Below the pieces are notes generated by a model. The model did not search any database. It was given only the letters and a program-made list of their open reading frames with translations, and was not told where the DNA came from. DNA of 12,684 bases from Elusimicrobia bacterium RIFOXYB2_FULL_49_7 (lineage in GTDB: Bacteria > Fibrobacterota > OXYB2-FULL-49-7): contig MGVN01000230.1 of assembly GCA_001800515.1 (NCBI GenBank), positions 1 to 12,684 on the forward strand, in the 5' to 3' direction. Made by a program: the position numbers and the translations under genes. Shown one piece after another: positions 1 through 7,193 of the stretch; positions within the stretch are counted from its first letter, which is position 1; each line of letters begins with the position of its first letter.

Positions 1-127
1 TGATATCATCGTAACGGGTGTAGCTTCGATTTGATACTTGTGTGGGTGCGTCCGAGTCTCTGGGTGCAAAAAGGGAGCAGCCCCCAAGAACAAGGCTGAG
101 GAGCAATAGGAATGGAAGAAGTCTCAT
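1..127 (-). CDS. Putative lipoprotein, N-terminal part (runs off window start)
   Basis: Read from ATG at 127-125, this frame is open to the window edge (42 codons). It begins with a short basic start (MR), a leucine-rich hydrophobic core and the lipobox L-G-G-C with Cys17, the expected lipidated residue. After the Cys the chain turns polar (S-L-F-A-P-R-D-S-D), as in mature lipoproteins. Such proteins are lipid-modified and anchored in the inner or outer membrane; a +2 Ser is compatible with outer-membrane sorting under the E. coli rule, which may not apply here. The ATG overlaps the TGA of the upstream exported protein (ATGA), and a GGAGGA ribosome-binding site lies 8 bases ahead inside that gene. 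This implies translational coupling and perhaps a shared envelope job. The rest of the protein lies outside the window, so no function can be given. Confidence 0.72.
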   Translation of the reverse strand, partial: MRLLPFLLLLSLVLGGCSLFAPRDSDAPTQVSNRSYTRYDDI

Positions 128-2115
128 AACCGCATTCCTCCGGCCAAATTGAAATAGAAATAATCGCTATTAACCCGCTCGTTATAACGGGAGAGGGAGT
201 GTTTGGCCTTCAGGGTCCCCGACCATTTTCCATTATCAAAAGAGACGCCGGCCATCATCTCCCGATTGGCCGAGGAGTAGTTGTGATGGAATGTGGTTGG
301 GATGAAAAAGAGACGCCGCCATGTCTTGTCTTCGCTCTCGGTCAGGGAGTCTCCGATTTTTTCGTCGTCCAGATGAAACGAGACCAGACGGGAGTATTGG
401 ATTCCTGCTTCTGCGGTCCAATAGGATAGGAAGGAACGGGTGATCCGGCAGGAGAGGCCCAGAATGCCGGAGGCTTCGCTTTTATAAAAGCGCCGTTCCT
501 TTCCTTTATAATCGAGTCCGCCGCCTTCTTCTAATGCATAGAGCGGATTGATGACCACGCTGTCCTCTTTACTCCGGAAAAAAGGGATAAAATCGAGGTC
601 GTTGAAGGAGGATATCTCCTGTCGCCGGAAATAGCTATGGGGTGTTGCCCGGCCGAAGGTGTGGAACAGTGAATCTTCGGTTACCGAAAGGGTCAGCCGT
701 TCCTCGGTGGTCAGGAGTGATTTAGCCCGACAGAGCCAGATGAGACCCGCTTTATAGGTGGTGGAAAGGTGGTTCGTACCCGAGCGGGTTGCATCAAGAT
801 GGTTTTCCAGGAGCGTCGCACGCACGAACAGGAGATTTCCGGTGTCCCGGGCCGGAAAAGAGATGAGAAAGGTGTCACGTTCCCGCAGAATGTCGCGTGC
901 CCCGGGATTGATGTGCTGAAGCCCTTGTGCATCCGTGTAGGAATAGGAGGGATCAAAGCGGATCATATTCATGTCGCGGTAGAAGCCGACATCGAAAGTG
1001 CGCCAATAGCGGTAGCGCAGAGTGTAGCCGAGGTCCAGATTACCTTTTTCCTCATCGAATAGATGGCGCTCGGCGGTTGTTAATGCTTCGTTTGTAATGG
1101 GATGTTCCTCCGCCGGTTTTGAAAAAGCGTTAATGAGCGAGGAATGCGTGTAGGAGGCCTGAACCCGGCTTTCAAAGCGGTCCAGGAAAAAAAGAGCGTT
1201 GCCGCCGCCGGCCGTGGAATTCTCCTGTTTGTCGTTTAAGGGTTGCCCGGGGTAATGCATTTCCCGTTGCCGGAGTTCGAACAGAAGCGCGCTTTGAATC
1301 TGTTTGCTGAGCCGTTTTTGGAGTTTGCCGGATAAATAACGACTCTCAAGGTCGCTTTGGACCAGATGGCGGGCGTGGGTTTCCTGGCGCAGCAGGCCTG
1401 CGGCAAGAACCAGAGAATCTTCCGGGTCGTGTAAGTGGGTCACCCCGCCTGCCTGAAGCGATTGAAGCCGGTTTTCAAAGTCCGGTACTTCGCTTCCTTG
1501 AGCAATGGCAATGAGCCGATAATTCCCGATATCCGGGAAAAAAGCGGTGTCTGCGTCCACTTCTCCCTGCAAACCGTATCGAAAACCGAATGCGCGTCGG
1601 TTTTGATCGAGTGAACGGTTGCCGTCACTCTCGATGCCCGTTTCCACGCGGGCAAAAAGAAAGGGAAGCGGGGCATATTCATTCCGAAGGAAAAGGGATT
1701 GTTGGTCTGATTCACTTTCCCAACTTCCATTGGAAAGCCCGTTGAGCCGGGTTCCGTTGGAATAGAGGCTGACAAAGAGGCCGCTGGTCAGGGAAGGGGT
1801 GATGGGCCGGAAAAGGCCGCTCCAGAGGGAGACATTGCCGGACGTAAGGGGTTCGTTTGTTTTTGGGGAAAGGCTTAACCGAAAGGAGTCCTGGATAAAG
1901 AATCCGGATCCCAGTATCTTTCCGATGCCCGTCTGAATGCTATATTTCCGGTACCATTCGTCCTGCTCGAACTGTGCTTCTCCATAACCGAAGGGCTGGG
2001 GTGACAACAGCGGAATCCAGGGTGACGGGATGCCGCTTTCCGGTTCAATGTCCGCAGCCGGGACCCGTGAGAGCAACAGGAAAAGGAGACTCAGGCAGGC
2101 GGCACCGTATTTCAT
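124..2115 (-). CDS. Exported protein, probable outer-membrane beta-barrel, unknown function
   Basis: This 663-aa protein is not recognised as a named family. Residues 1-21 form a signal peptide: Met-Lys, a hydrophobic core rich in Leu, then V-P-A-A with likely cleavage around Ala20/Ala21. The mature chain has no further hydrophobic helix. It shows many short alternating polar/aromatic stretches such as YRLIAIAQ, LDLGYTLRYRYW and YFYFNLAGG, with Gly/Asp/Asn turns, as expected of a large transmembrane beta-barrel. The last residue is Leu rather than the Phe/Tyr/Trp common at barrel C-termini, which weakens the call slightly. The ATG overlaps the stop of rsmA by 4 bases, with no clear ribosome-binding site, so coupling to rsmA translation is likely. 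A lipoprotein gene follows with the same overlap, so the two envelope proteins may be partners. The periplasmic or outer-membrane location is inferred, not shown. Confidence 0.7.
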   Translation of the reverse strand: MKYGAACLSLLFLLLSRVPAADIEPESGIPSPWIPLLSPQPFGYGEAQFEQDEWYRKYSIQTGIGKILGSGFFIQDSFRLSLSPKTNEPLTSGNVSLWSGLFRPITPSLTSGLFVSLYSNGTRLNGLSNGSWESESDQQSLFLRNEYAPLPFLFARVETGIESDGNRSLDQNRRAFGFRYGLQGEVDADTAFFPDIGNYRLIAIAQGSEVPDFENRLQSLQAGGVTHLHDPEDSLVLAAGLLRQETHARHLVQSDLESRYLSGKLQKRLSKQIQSALLFELRQREMHYPGQPLNDKQENSTAGGGNALFFLDRFESRVQASYTHSSLINAFSKPAEEHPITNEALTTAERHLFDEEKGNLDLGYTLRYRYWRTFDVGFYRDMNMIRFDPSYSYTDAQGLQHINPGARDILRERDTFLISFPARDTGNLLFVRATLLENHLDATRSGTNHLSTTYKAGLIWLCRAKSLLTTEERLTLSVTEDSLFHTFGRATPHSYFRRQEISSFNDLDFIPFFRSKEDSVVINPLYALEEGGGLDYKGKERRFYKSEASGILGLSCRITRSFLSYWTAEAGIQYSRLVSFHLDDEKIGDSLTESEDKTWRRLFFIPTTFHHNYSSANREMMAGVSFDNGKWSGTLKAKHSLSRYNERVNSDYFYFNLAGGMRL
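136..141 (-). promoter_or_regulatory. Ribosome-binding site of the lipoprotein gene
   Basis: GGAGGA on the minus strand, 8 bases before the ATG at 127-125. It lies within the last codons of the upstream exported-protein gene and supports the lipoprotein start despite the short visible frame. Confidence 0.65.
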
Positions 2116-2912
2116 GTGAGACCGCTTGGGTTTGCCACGGCATGGAAAAGGTCTGCGAAAAGCGCGGGTGGGAAAGTTTCGGCCCGGACATTGTCATCCA
2201 GCCCTTTTTCAGCAAAGAAACGATTCAAGGTTTCACGCGGATAGCCTTTTTCCAACACCCGAATGGCCTTTTTACGTCTTTGCGAAAAAGCGAGGCTGAC
2301 CAGTTTGAGATAGGCCTCCCGTTCCCCGGGACGGATGCAAGGATTTTCCAGGGGGGTCATCTTCAGGAAGGTGGATTCTACGTTGGGGATGGGACGGAAC
2401 GCGCCGGGTGGCAGGTGGAAAAGCCGTTTGAAGGAGGCAAAGGTCGACAGGCTTGCGGTGAGAAAGGAATAGGCTTTTTCGCCGGGTAATGCGACCAGCC
2501 GATCACCCACTTCCCGTTGTACCATAAAGAGTGCTGATTCAATCATATCATGATATTCGAGCAGTTTGAAAAGGATGAGGTTACCCACATTATAGGGGAG
2601 ATTGCCCACCAAAAGCCATTTTTCGTTTCCCTGCCGGAAGCGGTGCAAATCCGCGGTAAGAACGTCTTGTTGGAGGAGCGTCAGGTGGGGGCTTGTGCGG
2701 CAGATTGGCTGTAGGGCAATACAGGCGTCCGGATCGATTTCAAAGGCCAGCAGACGACTGCATTTTCGGACCAGTCCGGATGTGATGGCGCCTTGTCCCG
2801 GACCGATTTCCATGATCGTGCCCTCCGGTCTCTCCGGTACCTGATTCAGAATGGACCGAATATAATGGGTATCGGTCAGAAAGACCTGTCCGAACCGTTT
2901 CTTTGCTTTCAT
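2112..2912 (-). CDS. rsmA: 16S rRNA (adenine(1518)-N6/adenine(1519)-N6)-dimethyltransferase RsmA/KsgA
   Basis: RsmA (KsgA) uses S-adenosylmethionine to dimethylate two adjacent adenines in the 3'-terminal helix of 16S rRNA during late 30S assembly in the cytoplasm. The 266-aa length is normal for the family. Visible marks are the N-terminal KRFGQVFL (5-12; usual form FGQHFL), the SAM-binding motif EIGPGQG (35-41), the acidic motif II in AFEID (56-60), Asp83 in QQDVL, and the catalytic NLPYNV (104-109). Others are VQREV (131-135), FRPIPNVES (172-180, usual FxPxPKVxS) and FSQRRKK (209-215). The start at 2912 gives the family-standard N-terminus, although the purine-rich GAGG lies directly against the ATG. 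It is first in a minus-strand run with an exported protein and a lipoprotein, an odd setting for a ribosome-assembly gene. RsmA is distinguished from Erm methylases by length and the QRRK-type C-terminal region. Confidence 0.95.
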   Translation of the reverse strand: MKAKKRFGQVFLTDTHYIRSILNQVPERPEGTIMEIGPGQGAITSGLVRKCSRLLAFEIDPDACIALQPICRTSPHLTLLQQDVLTADLHRFRQGNEKWLLVGNLPYNVGNLILFKLLEYHDMIESALFMVQREVGDRLVALPGEKAYSFLTASLSTFASFKRLFHLPPGAFRPIPNVESTFLKMTPLENPCIRPGEREAYLKLVSLAFSQRRKKAIRVLEKGYPRETLNRFFAEKGLDDNVRAETFPPALFADLFHAVANPSGLT

Positions 2913-2924
2913 CCTCTATCGGAT

Positions 2925-2954
2925 AAATTATTAAGCTTTCGAGGTTTAACTCAA
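2925..2954 (-). promoter_or_regulatory. Candidate sigma-70-type promoter for rsmA
   Basis: On the minus strand, TTGAGT (2954-2949) and TAATTT (2930-2925) are 18 bases apart. Transcription would start only a few bases before the rsmA ATG at 2912, giving a nearly leaderless mRNA. That would fit the absence of a properly spaced ribosome-binding site. This is a weak match in AT-rich DNA. Confidence 0.25.
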
Positions 2955-2974
2955 TAAAAAAGATATTTTATAGT
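2945..2974 (+). promoter_or_regulatory. Candidate promoter for the STAS/HD-GYP/thyA/dut/cpaF/tadB operon
   Basis: TTTAAC (2945-2950) and TATAGT (2969-2974) are 18 bases apart in the AT-rich divergent region. Transcription would begin near 2981, about 55 bases before the STAS start. The proposed -10 overlaps an upstream in-frame GTG at 2973, which argues against that GTG being the start codon. No -24/-12 sigma-54 element with correct spacing was found here. Confidence 0.35.
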
Positions 2975-3024
2975 GAGCCCCATATTTATTAAATTATGGA
3001 CAGAGACCGGGTTGCCTATTTTTC

Positions 3025-3030
3025 AAGGAG
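3025..3030 (+). promoter_or_regulatory. Ribosome-binding site deciding the STAS start
   Basis: AAGGAG sits 5 bases before the ATG at 3036. It selects that ATG over an in-frame GTG at 2973, which would add 21 residues not resembling STAS sequence. Confidence 0.8.
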
Positions 3031-3035
3031 ATCGA

Positions 3036-3374
3036 ATGGAAGTCAGTATCAGAAAACGCGGCCAATTCAAGATTCTGGATATCGACGGTGATATCAATGA
3101 GGTTGACAATTATAATGTATTGAAAGAGAAAATCGTCCAATCCATCGACGGTGGTGATACGCACATCGCGCTCAACTTGTCGAACACCACTTTTCTCAAC
3201 AGCGGGGCGGTCAGTCTTTTCATTTCCTGGCAGAAAAAATTGTCCTCACTGGGCGGCGCGTTGGTGATTTTGGAACCGCCTCAAGTCATCTATGAAATCC
3301 TGCGTATTTTATGCATTGAAAAAATCATTAAGGTTCATATGAGTGAAGAGGATTTTTTCGGCACTCTGAAATAA
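3036..3374 (+). CDS. Single-domain STAS protein (anti-sigma-factor-antagonist type)
   Basis: This 112-aa protein is a single STAS domain, the fold of SpoIIAA/RsbV. Those proteins bind a switch kinase/anti-sigma factor in the unphosphorylated state and release it when phosphorylated on a conserved Ser. Features seen: an N-terminal beta strand ending in D-I-D-G-D-I (residues 15-20), the central beta strand IALNLSNTTFLNSGAVSLFI (44-63), and the late strand GGALVILEPP (73-82) followed by YEILRI. Ser56 is at the phospho-acceptor position (RsbV Ser56), but the usual preceding Asp is Asn55. ATG 3036 was chosen for its AAGGAG site. It is the first gene of the plus-strand operon, 39 bases before an HD-GYP protein, so it may belong to a partner switch that controls that enzyme. 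No partner kinase or PP2C phosphatase is in the window, and the target is unknown. Confidence 0.85.
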   Translation: MEVSIRKRGQFKILDIDGDINEVDNYNVLKEKIVQSIDGGDTHIALNLSNTTFLNSGAVSLFISWQKKLSSLGGALVILEPPQVIYEILRILCIEKIIKVHMSEEDFFGTLK

Positions 3375-3413
3375 GGCGGTGTCCGGACCTTTTTATCTCA
3401 AGCCGTTACCGCC
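3375..3413 (+). repeat. Inverted repeat flanking the STAS/HD-GYP intergenic gap
   Basis: GGCGGT directly after the STAS stop codon (3375-3380) is perfectly complementary to ACCGCC directly before the HD-GYP ATG (3408-3413), with 27 bases between that contain the small palindrome GTCCGGAC (3381-3388). In mRNA this could fold a stem next to the HD-GYP start, which has no visible ribosome-binding site. The stem is short, so the role is speculative. Confidence 0.3.
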
Positions 3414-4394
3414 ATGATTGAAAAACTTCTCGACCGATTAGATCGCGTTCTCGCCCTTTTTGTCAGGCATCCCCTGCTCTGTGCTTTTCTGATCTGGATG
3501 ATACTGCACCTCATTCGTTTGTCATCCTGTTTATTTACCGGAGAGGATTACTTCCAGATATTGGCGCTACAGGTTCGGGTTCATCCCATCCGGTTCGGCG
3601 TATCCCAAATCATGGAAATTCTGGTACCGCTGGTCTTCTTGTTTGCAAGTCGCCGCATTTTTACGGTCACCAGCCGTCACCTTGATTTTCGCATCAATGA
3701 GGGGCTGAACCATGTCAAACAAACCCAGAATGTGTCGGTGATGGGTTTTACCCGATTGGCCGAAGCACGCGATCCGGACACGGGTGATCATACATTGCGT
3801 ATTGCCCACTACAGCAAGCTGATGGCTGAGGAGCTGGCGAGCAAGAGTCAATATCAGAAGTACATCACCCCCGGTTATATCGAGGAAATCTACATTTCCG
3901 CGCCGCTCCACGACATCGGTAAGGTTGGCATCAAGGACGATGTGCTTCTCAAGGAAGGACGCCTGACGGACAAGGAGTTCGAAATCATGAAGATGCACAC
4001 CATCATCGGCGGCAATATCATCGCGGAACTCGAACGCAAACTCAATTTCCGAACCTTTTTTACCCTGGGCAAGGAAATCGCCTACCATCACCACCAGAAG
4101 TACAACGGTCGGGGCTACCCCAATATCTTTAAGGGCGACATCATGCTGGTCGAAGAAGGGGTGGGAAAACCCTTGGTCGGCGATGCCATTCCGCTTTCAG
4201 CACGAATTGTGGCACTGGCGGATGTCTACGATGCGCTGGTGAGCAAACGATGCTATAAACGGGCCTTCTCCCATGAGACCGCCTGCGAAATCATTCAGGC
4301 GGAGCGGGGAGAGCATTTTGACCCGTTTCTGACCGATGTTTTTTTGGAAAGCCATGGAAAATTCAAGGATATCCGAAAACAATTCGGAAGCTGA
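3414..4394 (+). CDS. Membrane-anchored HD-GYP domain protein, probable cyclic-di-GMP phosphodiesterase
   Basis: HD-GYP proteins are metal-dependent phosphodiesterases that degrade cyclic di-GMP. This 326-aa protein has two hydrophobic segments (about 16-40 and 65-79) with a short loop between, then a cytoplasmic HD-GYP domain from about 105. Key residues are visible: H126 in TGDHTLR, the H166-D167 pair in LHDIGKVGI, H195 in KMHTIIG, the H225-H227 cluster, the GYP signature NGRGYP (231-236), and D270 in ALADVYDAL. About 22 residues separate GYP from the IPLSARI segment where roughly 7 are usual, an insertion of about 15 residues near the active site. There is no obvious sensor domain beyond the membrane hairpin. 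It sits between the STAS gene and a thymidylate synthase-like gene 19 bases downstream, within one operon. No clear ribosome-binding site precedes ATG 3414. All metal-ligand motifs appear intact, so activity is likely but not proven. Confidence 0.93.
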   Translation: MIEKLLDRLDRVLALFVRHPLLCAFLIWMILHLIRLSSCLFTGEDYFQILALQVRVHPIRFGVSQIMEILVPLVFLFASRRIFTVTSRHLDFRINEGLNHVKQTQNVSVMGFTRLAEARDPDTGDHTLRIAHYSKLMAEELASKSQYQKYITPGYIEEIYISAPLHDIGKVGIKDDVLLKEGRLTDKEFEIMKMHTIIGGNIIAELERKLNFRTFFTLGKEIAYHHHQKYNGRGYPNIFKGDIMLVEEGVGKPLVGDAIPLSARIVALADVYDALVSKRCYKRAFSHETACEIIQAERGEHFDPFLTDVFLESHGKFKDIRKQFGS

Positions 4395-4413
4395 ACCGAA
4401 TGAAAGGAAACGA

Positions 4414-5322
4414 ATGAGCGAGCTGAAATACGAAACAGGCGATATTCCGGTCATCACGGTTGAAGGAGAGACCATTGCCGAGGTCTGGGAGCGTTCGCTC
4501 CTGCAGACGTGGGAAAAGGGATGCCATGTCTCAACCAAGTACGACAAACCTGGGGATCCCGCTTCCCGCGACTGTACCATGATCATGACCATTCTGCGTC
4601 CGTGGAAGGACCCCATGATTCATAAGCTTTTTCCGGGCGGTTTTACGGAACTGGAGGAATATGTTCAGGAAGTGGTCTATGGTGTCAAAGACGCCTGGCA
4701 GGCGGATCCGGACGATCCTTCCGATACCCGCTGGAATTACACCTATCATGATCGTTGGGTTCGGTACGGTTGTCGAGATAAAGCCGGAAAGCATCATACT
4801 GTCAATCAGCTCGAGCAGGTCATCAATGGCTTAGTCAAGGCCCCGAACAATCGGCGGTTGCAGATGATTACCTGGCGCCCGGATCTTGATCCGAACGACA
4901 AACATTCGCCGTGCAATCAGAGTATCTGGGTGCGCATATTAGACGGTGCGGACGGCGTGGGACGGTTGAATATGAACGTCCGTTTTCGCAGCCGTGATGC
5001 GTTGGACGCGGCTTTTATGAATATGTTCGCTTTTGTCCACCTTCAGAAATACATTGCGGAGGAGGTCGGTAAAAGAAGCGGACGGCCGGTTATTCCGGGT
5101 CGCTATGTGGATATGTCCGACAGCTATCATATTTACGGTTCCCGCCACGACTATTTCAAGGGTTTTCTGACTAAAGTGCAGAACAGCACATTTGAGGAGA
5201 GGGTTTTTGAATACCATGATCCCATGATTGCCGAGATGTTCAAAGAAGCGCGCGAGGGGGACGTGTTACATCACCTCAACGAATATCAACGCTCACATAA
5301 GACCGGTTTTTATGAACGCTAA
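4414..5322 (+). CDS. thyA: Thymidylate synthase (ThyA family, divergent form)
   Basis: ThyA methylates dUMP to dTMP using methylenetetrahydrofolate. In this 302-aa reading the family landmarks appear in order: an RWNYTYHDR segment (106-114) at the place of the active-site Tyr region, paired arginines in NNRR (145-148) that bind dUMP phosphate across the dimer, and the nucleophile Cys167 in SPC. These are followed by the phosphate-binding RSRD (192-195), Asn203, which by ungapped alignment matches the E. coli Asn177 that selects dUMP over dCMP, and DSYHIYG (236-242) for the usual DxHIYxN. The N-terminal third lacks the E. coli-type RTGTGT loop, and the whole resembles archaeal-type ThyA by my recollection. 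ATG 4414 is preferred because AAGGAA precedes it by 4 bases. Upstream ATGs at 4336 and 4354 would overlap the HD-GYP gene. The neighbouring dut supplies its substrate. dCMP hydroxymethylase is the main alternative, disfavoured by Asn203. Confidence 0.87.
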   Translation: MSELKYETGDIPVITVEGETIAEVWERSLLQTWEKGCHVSTKYDKPGDPASRDCTMIMTILRPWKDPMIHKLFPGGFTELEEYVQEVVYGVKDAWQADPDDPSDTRWNYTYHDRWVRYGCRDKAGKHHTVNQLEQVINGLVKAPNNRRLQMITWRPDLDPNDKHSPCNQSIWVRILDGADGVGRLNMNVRFRSRDALDAAFMNMFAFVHLQKYIAEEVGKRSGRPVIPGRYVDMSDSYHIYGSRHDYFKGFLTKVQNSTFEERVFEYHDPMIAEMFKEAREGDVLHHLNEYQRSHKTGFYER

Positions 5323-5746
5323 ACTCACCCTGCTTGTTAAAAAGCTCTCTCCCGAGGCGAGGCTCCCGGAAAGAAGGGATGGGGACATCGGCTGGGATAT
5401 TTTTGCCCTGTCTGTGGAATCCCTTGGCCCAACCATGGTCAAGGTGCATACCGGTATCGCGCTGGAGCTTCCGGCCGGTTATTACTGTCAGATCGAAAAC
5501 CGTTCCTCCATGGGGAAAAATGGTTGGGATGTGCACGGCGGTATCATCGATAATGCTTATCGCGGTGAAATCATGGTTATTCTCACCCAGCACCGGCCCG
5601 GAGAGATATTGCCCCTGGAACCGGGCTCGAAAATAGCCCAACTTATTGTCCGTCGTGAAGAAGATTCCGGATGGACGCTTCAAGAAACAGACACTCTCAG
5701 CGGAACGGAACGTGGCCACGGCGGTTTTGGCAGTACGGGCCGGTAA
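5312..5746 (+). CDS. dut: dUTP diphosphatase (dUTPase)
   Basis: Dut hydrolyses dUTP to dUMP and pyrophosphate, keeping uracil out of DNA and feeding thymidylate synthase. The 144-aa length and five motifs match the trimeric dUTPase family. Motif 1 is GDIGWDIFAL (24-33), motif 2 RSSMG (64-68), motif 3 GGIIDNAYRGEI (76-87) with catalytic Asp80 and Tyr83 stacking on uracil, motif 4 GSKIAQL (105-111), and motif 5 [10 protein letters not shown] (134-143), the C-terminal lid with the Phe that closes over the base. ATG 5312 gives a standard N-terminus and overlaps the thyA end by 11 bases. An upstream ATG at 5228 would add 28 residues unlike the family. The bifunctional dCTP deaminase/dUTPase family is less likely given the clear lid motif. 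The 3' end overlaps the FHA-CpaF gene. Confidence 0.95.
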   Translation: MNAKLTLLVKKLSPEARLPERRDGDIGWDIFALSVESLGPTMVKVHTGIALELPAGYYCQIENRSSMGKNGWDVHGGIIDNAYRGEIMVILTQHRPGEILPLEPGSKIAQLIVRREEDSGWTLQETDTLSGTERGHGGFGSTGR

Positions 5747-7193
5747 CGTCCTGTTCAACGGCAGAGAGGCAACCGTGTCTCTGTTGCCCGGTGTCCACGC
5801 GCTGGGGCGTGACCCGGACAACGAACTTGTCCTTCCTCATCCGACCGTCTCCGCGAACCATGCCCGTCTTCACTGGGATGGTGCGATCCTGATCGTAACC
5901 GATCTTGGTAGCACAAACGGTTTATGGTATGGCGGAGAACGCCGCGAACACTGCGGGGTCCGTCCTGATGAGGATTTCCGTATTGGGGACATTGTTCTTC
6001 GTGTTTCGCTATCCTCGCTTCCTCCTGTCTTTTCCGCTGAGGAACGTCGGAATGTGCACCTGGATCTGCTGGAGCGCATGAATCGCAACCGGGTCCAGCT
6101 GACCTCTCTTTCTCAGGAACGGCTCGAAGAACTGACCCGAGGGCACCTGAAAGAGATACTGGCCGAGCGTTTCGGAGAACGTGGGAGCGAGTATTTTAAG
6201 GAGGCCGTAAACGACGTACTCGGACTGGGCCCTCTGGAGCCGCTTTTGGCGGATTCCACGGTTTCGGAAATCATGGTCAACGGTCCGGACCGTATTTTTG
6301 TTGAACGGGCCGGGATGCTTTGCCTTTCCGGTCTCACCTTTTTGTCCGGGCAGCATGTACGTGATATCATCGAACGAATCGTCACCCCGCTCGGACGGCG
6401 TATCGATGAAAGCACGCCTCTGGTGGATGCCCGATTAAAGGATGGGTCACGGGTCAACGCGGTCATTCCGCCCTTGTCGCTTATCGGCCCGGTGCTGACG
6501 ATACGTAAATTCTCAAGACATCAATTGCTTCCCGATGATTTGATTCGATTCGGCAGTGCTTCGCCGGCCATGGTAGACTATCTTCGTCAGGCGGTGGTGG
6601 GCCGGAAGAATATCATTGTGTCAGGCGGCACCGGTTCCGGTAAGACCACGCTTTTGAATATTCTTTCCTCCTTTATTCCGAACGATGAGCGCATCATTAC
6701 CATTGAGGATGCCGCCGAATTGAAACTGGATCAGGCCCATGTGGTCTCCCTGGAAGCGCGGCCTCCGAACGTGGAAGGCAAGGGCGAGGTGACCATTCGC
6801 GAGCTTGTCCGTAACAGTTTGCGGATGCGGCCGGATCGTATTGTGGTCGGAGAATGCCGCGGCGGCGAGGCGCTGGACATGCTTCAGGCCATGAATACCG
6901 GACACGACGGATCGTTGACGACAGGACACGCCAACAGTCCGGCGGATATGGTGCGGCGACTGGAAACCATGGTTCTGCTGTCCGGGGTGGACCTTCCGGT
7001 TAAGGCAATCCGGGAACAGATAGTCTCGGCGGTGGACGTGATTGTCCAGCAAGCTCGGCTCCCGGGGGGGGCGCGGAAAATCGTCTCCCTCTCCGAAGTG
7101 AAGGGTATGGAGGGAGAGAGTGTCATCGTAAAGGAACGATTCCGGTATGATTTGGATATCGGAGAATTTATTGACTTGGGAAAGGATGTCTGA
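5712..7193 (+). CDS. cpaF: FHA domain-CpaF/TadA fusion, secretion ATPase of Tad/type IV pilus type
   Basis: CpaF/TadA ATPases are cytoplasmic hexamers that power assembly of Tad (Flp) pili. In this 493-aa reading an FHA phosphothreonine-binding domain comes first: GR (32-33), S47 and NH (49-50), and GSTNG (66-70), all usual contact residues. A helical linker and the N-terminal ATPase region follow, with [11 protein letters not shown]. The RecA-like core has Walker [10 protein letters not shown] (305-313), the Asp box ITIEDAAEL, Walker B around RIVVGE (376-381), and the His box GHANS (405-409). The catalytic set looks complete. The start is uncertain: the frame is open from a TTG at 5646, GTG 5712 is preceded by GGAACGGAAC, and TTG 5727 is also possible. 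Any of them overlaps dut. Its stop overlaps the tadB ATG. The FHA head suggests docking to a Thr-phosphorylated partner, which is inference. Confidence 0.92.
   Translation: MATAVLAVRAGNVLFNGREATVSLLPGVHALGRDPDNELVLPHPTVSANHARLHWDGAILIVTDLGSTNGLWYGGERREHCGVRPDEDFRIGDIVLRVSLSSLPPVFSAEERRNVHLDLLERMNRNRVQLTSLSQERLEELTRGHLKEILAERFGERGSEYFKEAVNDVLGLGPLEPLLADSTVSEIMVNGPDRIFVERAGMLCLSGLTFLSGQHVRDIIERIVTPLGRRIDESTPLVDARLKDGSRVNAVIPPLSLIGPVLTIRKFSRHQLLPDDLIRFGSASPAMVDYLRQAVVGRKNIIVSGGTGSGKTTLLNILSSFIPNDERIITIEDAAELKLDQAHVVSLEARPPNVEGKGEVTIRELVRNSLRMRPDRIVVGECRGGEALDMLQAMNTGHDGSLTTGHANSPADMVRRLETMVLLSGVDLPVKAIREQIVSAVDVIVQQARLPGGARKIVSLSEVKGMEGESVIVKERFRYDLDIGEFIDLGKDV

Noticed and set aside
1974..2489. 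171-codon plus-strand reading frame
   Set aside because: It lies antisense to rsmA and the start of the exported protein, both well supported, and resembles no family.
2997..3016. Sigma-54-like promoter TGGACA...GTTGCC upstream of the STAS operon
   Set aside because: The GG and GC elements are 14 bases apart rather than the required 10.
2973..3035. GTG start at 2973 adding 21 residues to the STAS protein
   Set aside because: No ribosome-binding site precedes it, it overlaps a possible -10 element, and ATG 3036 has AAGGAG at good spacing and gives a standard STAS N-terminus.
3567..4094. 175-codon minus-strand reading frame
   Set aside because: Antisense to the HD-GYP gene, whose motifs are intact across the same stretch.
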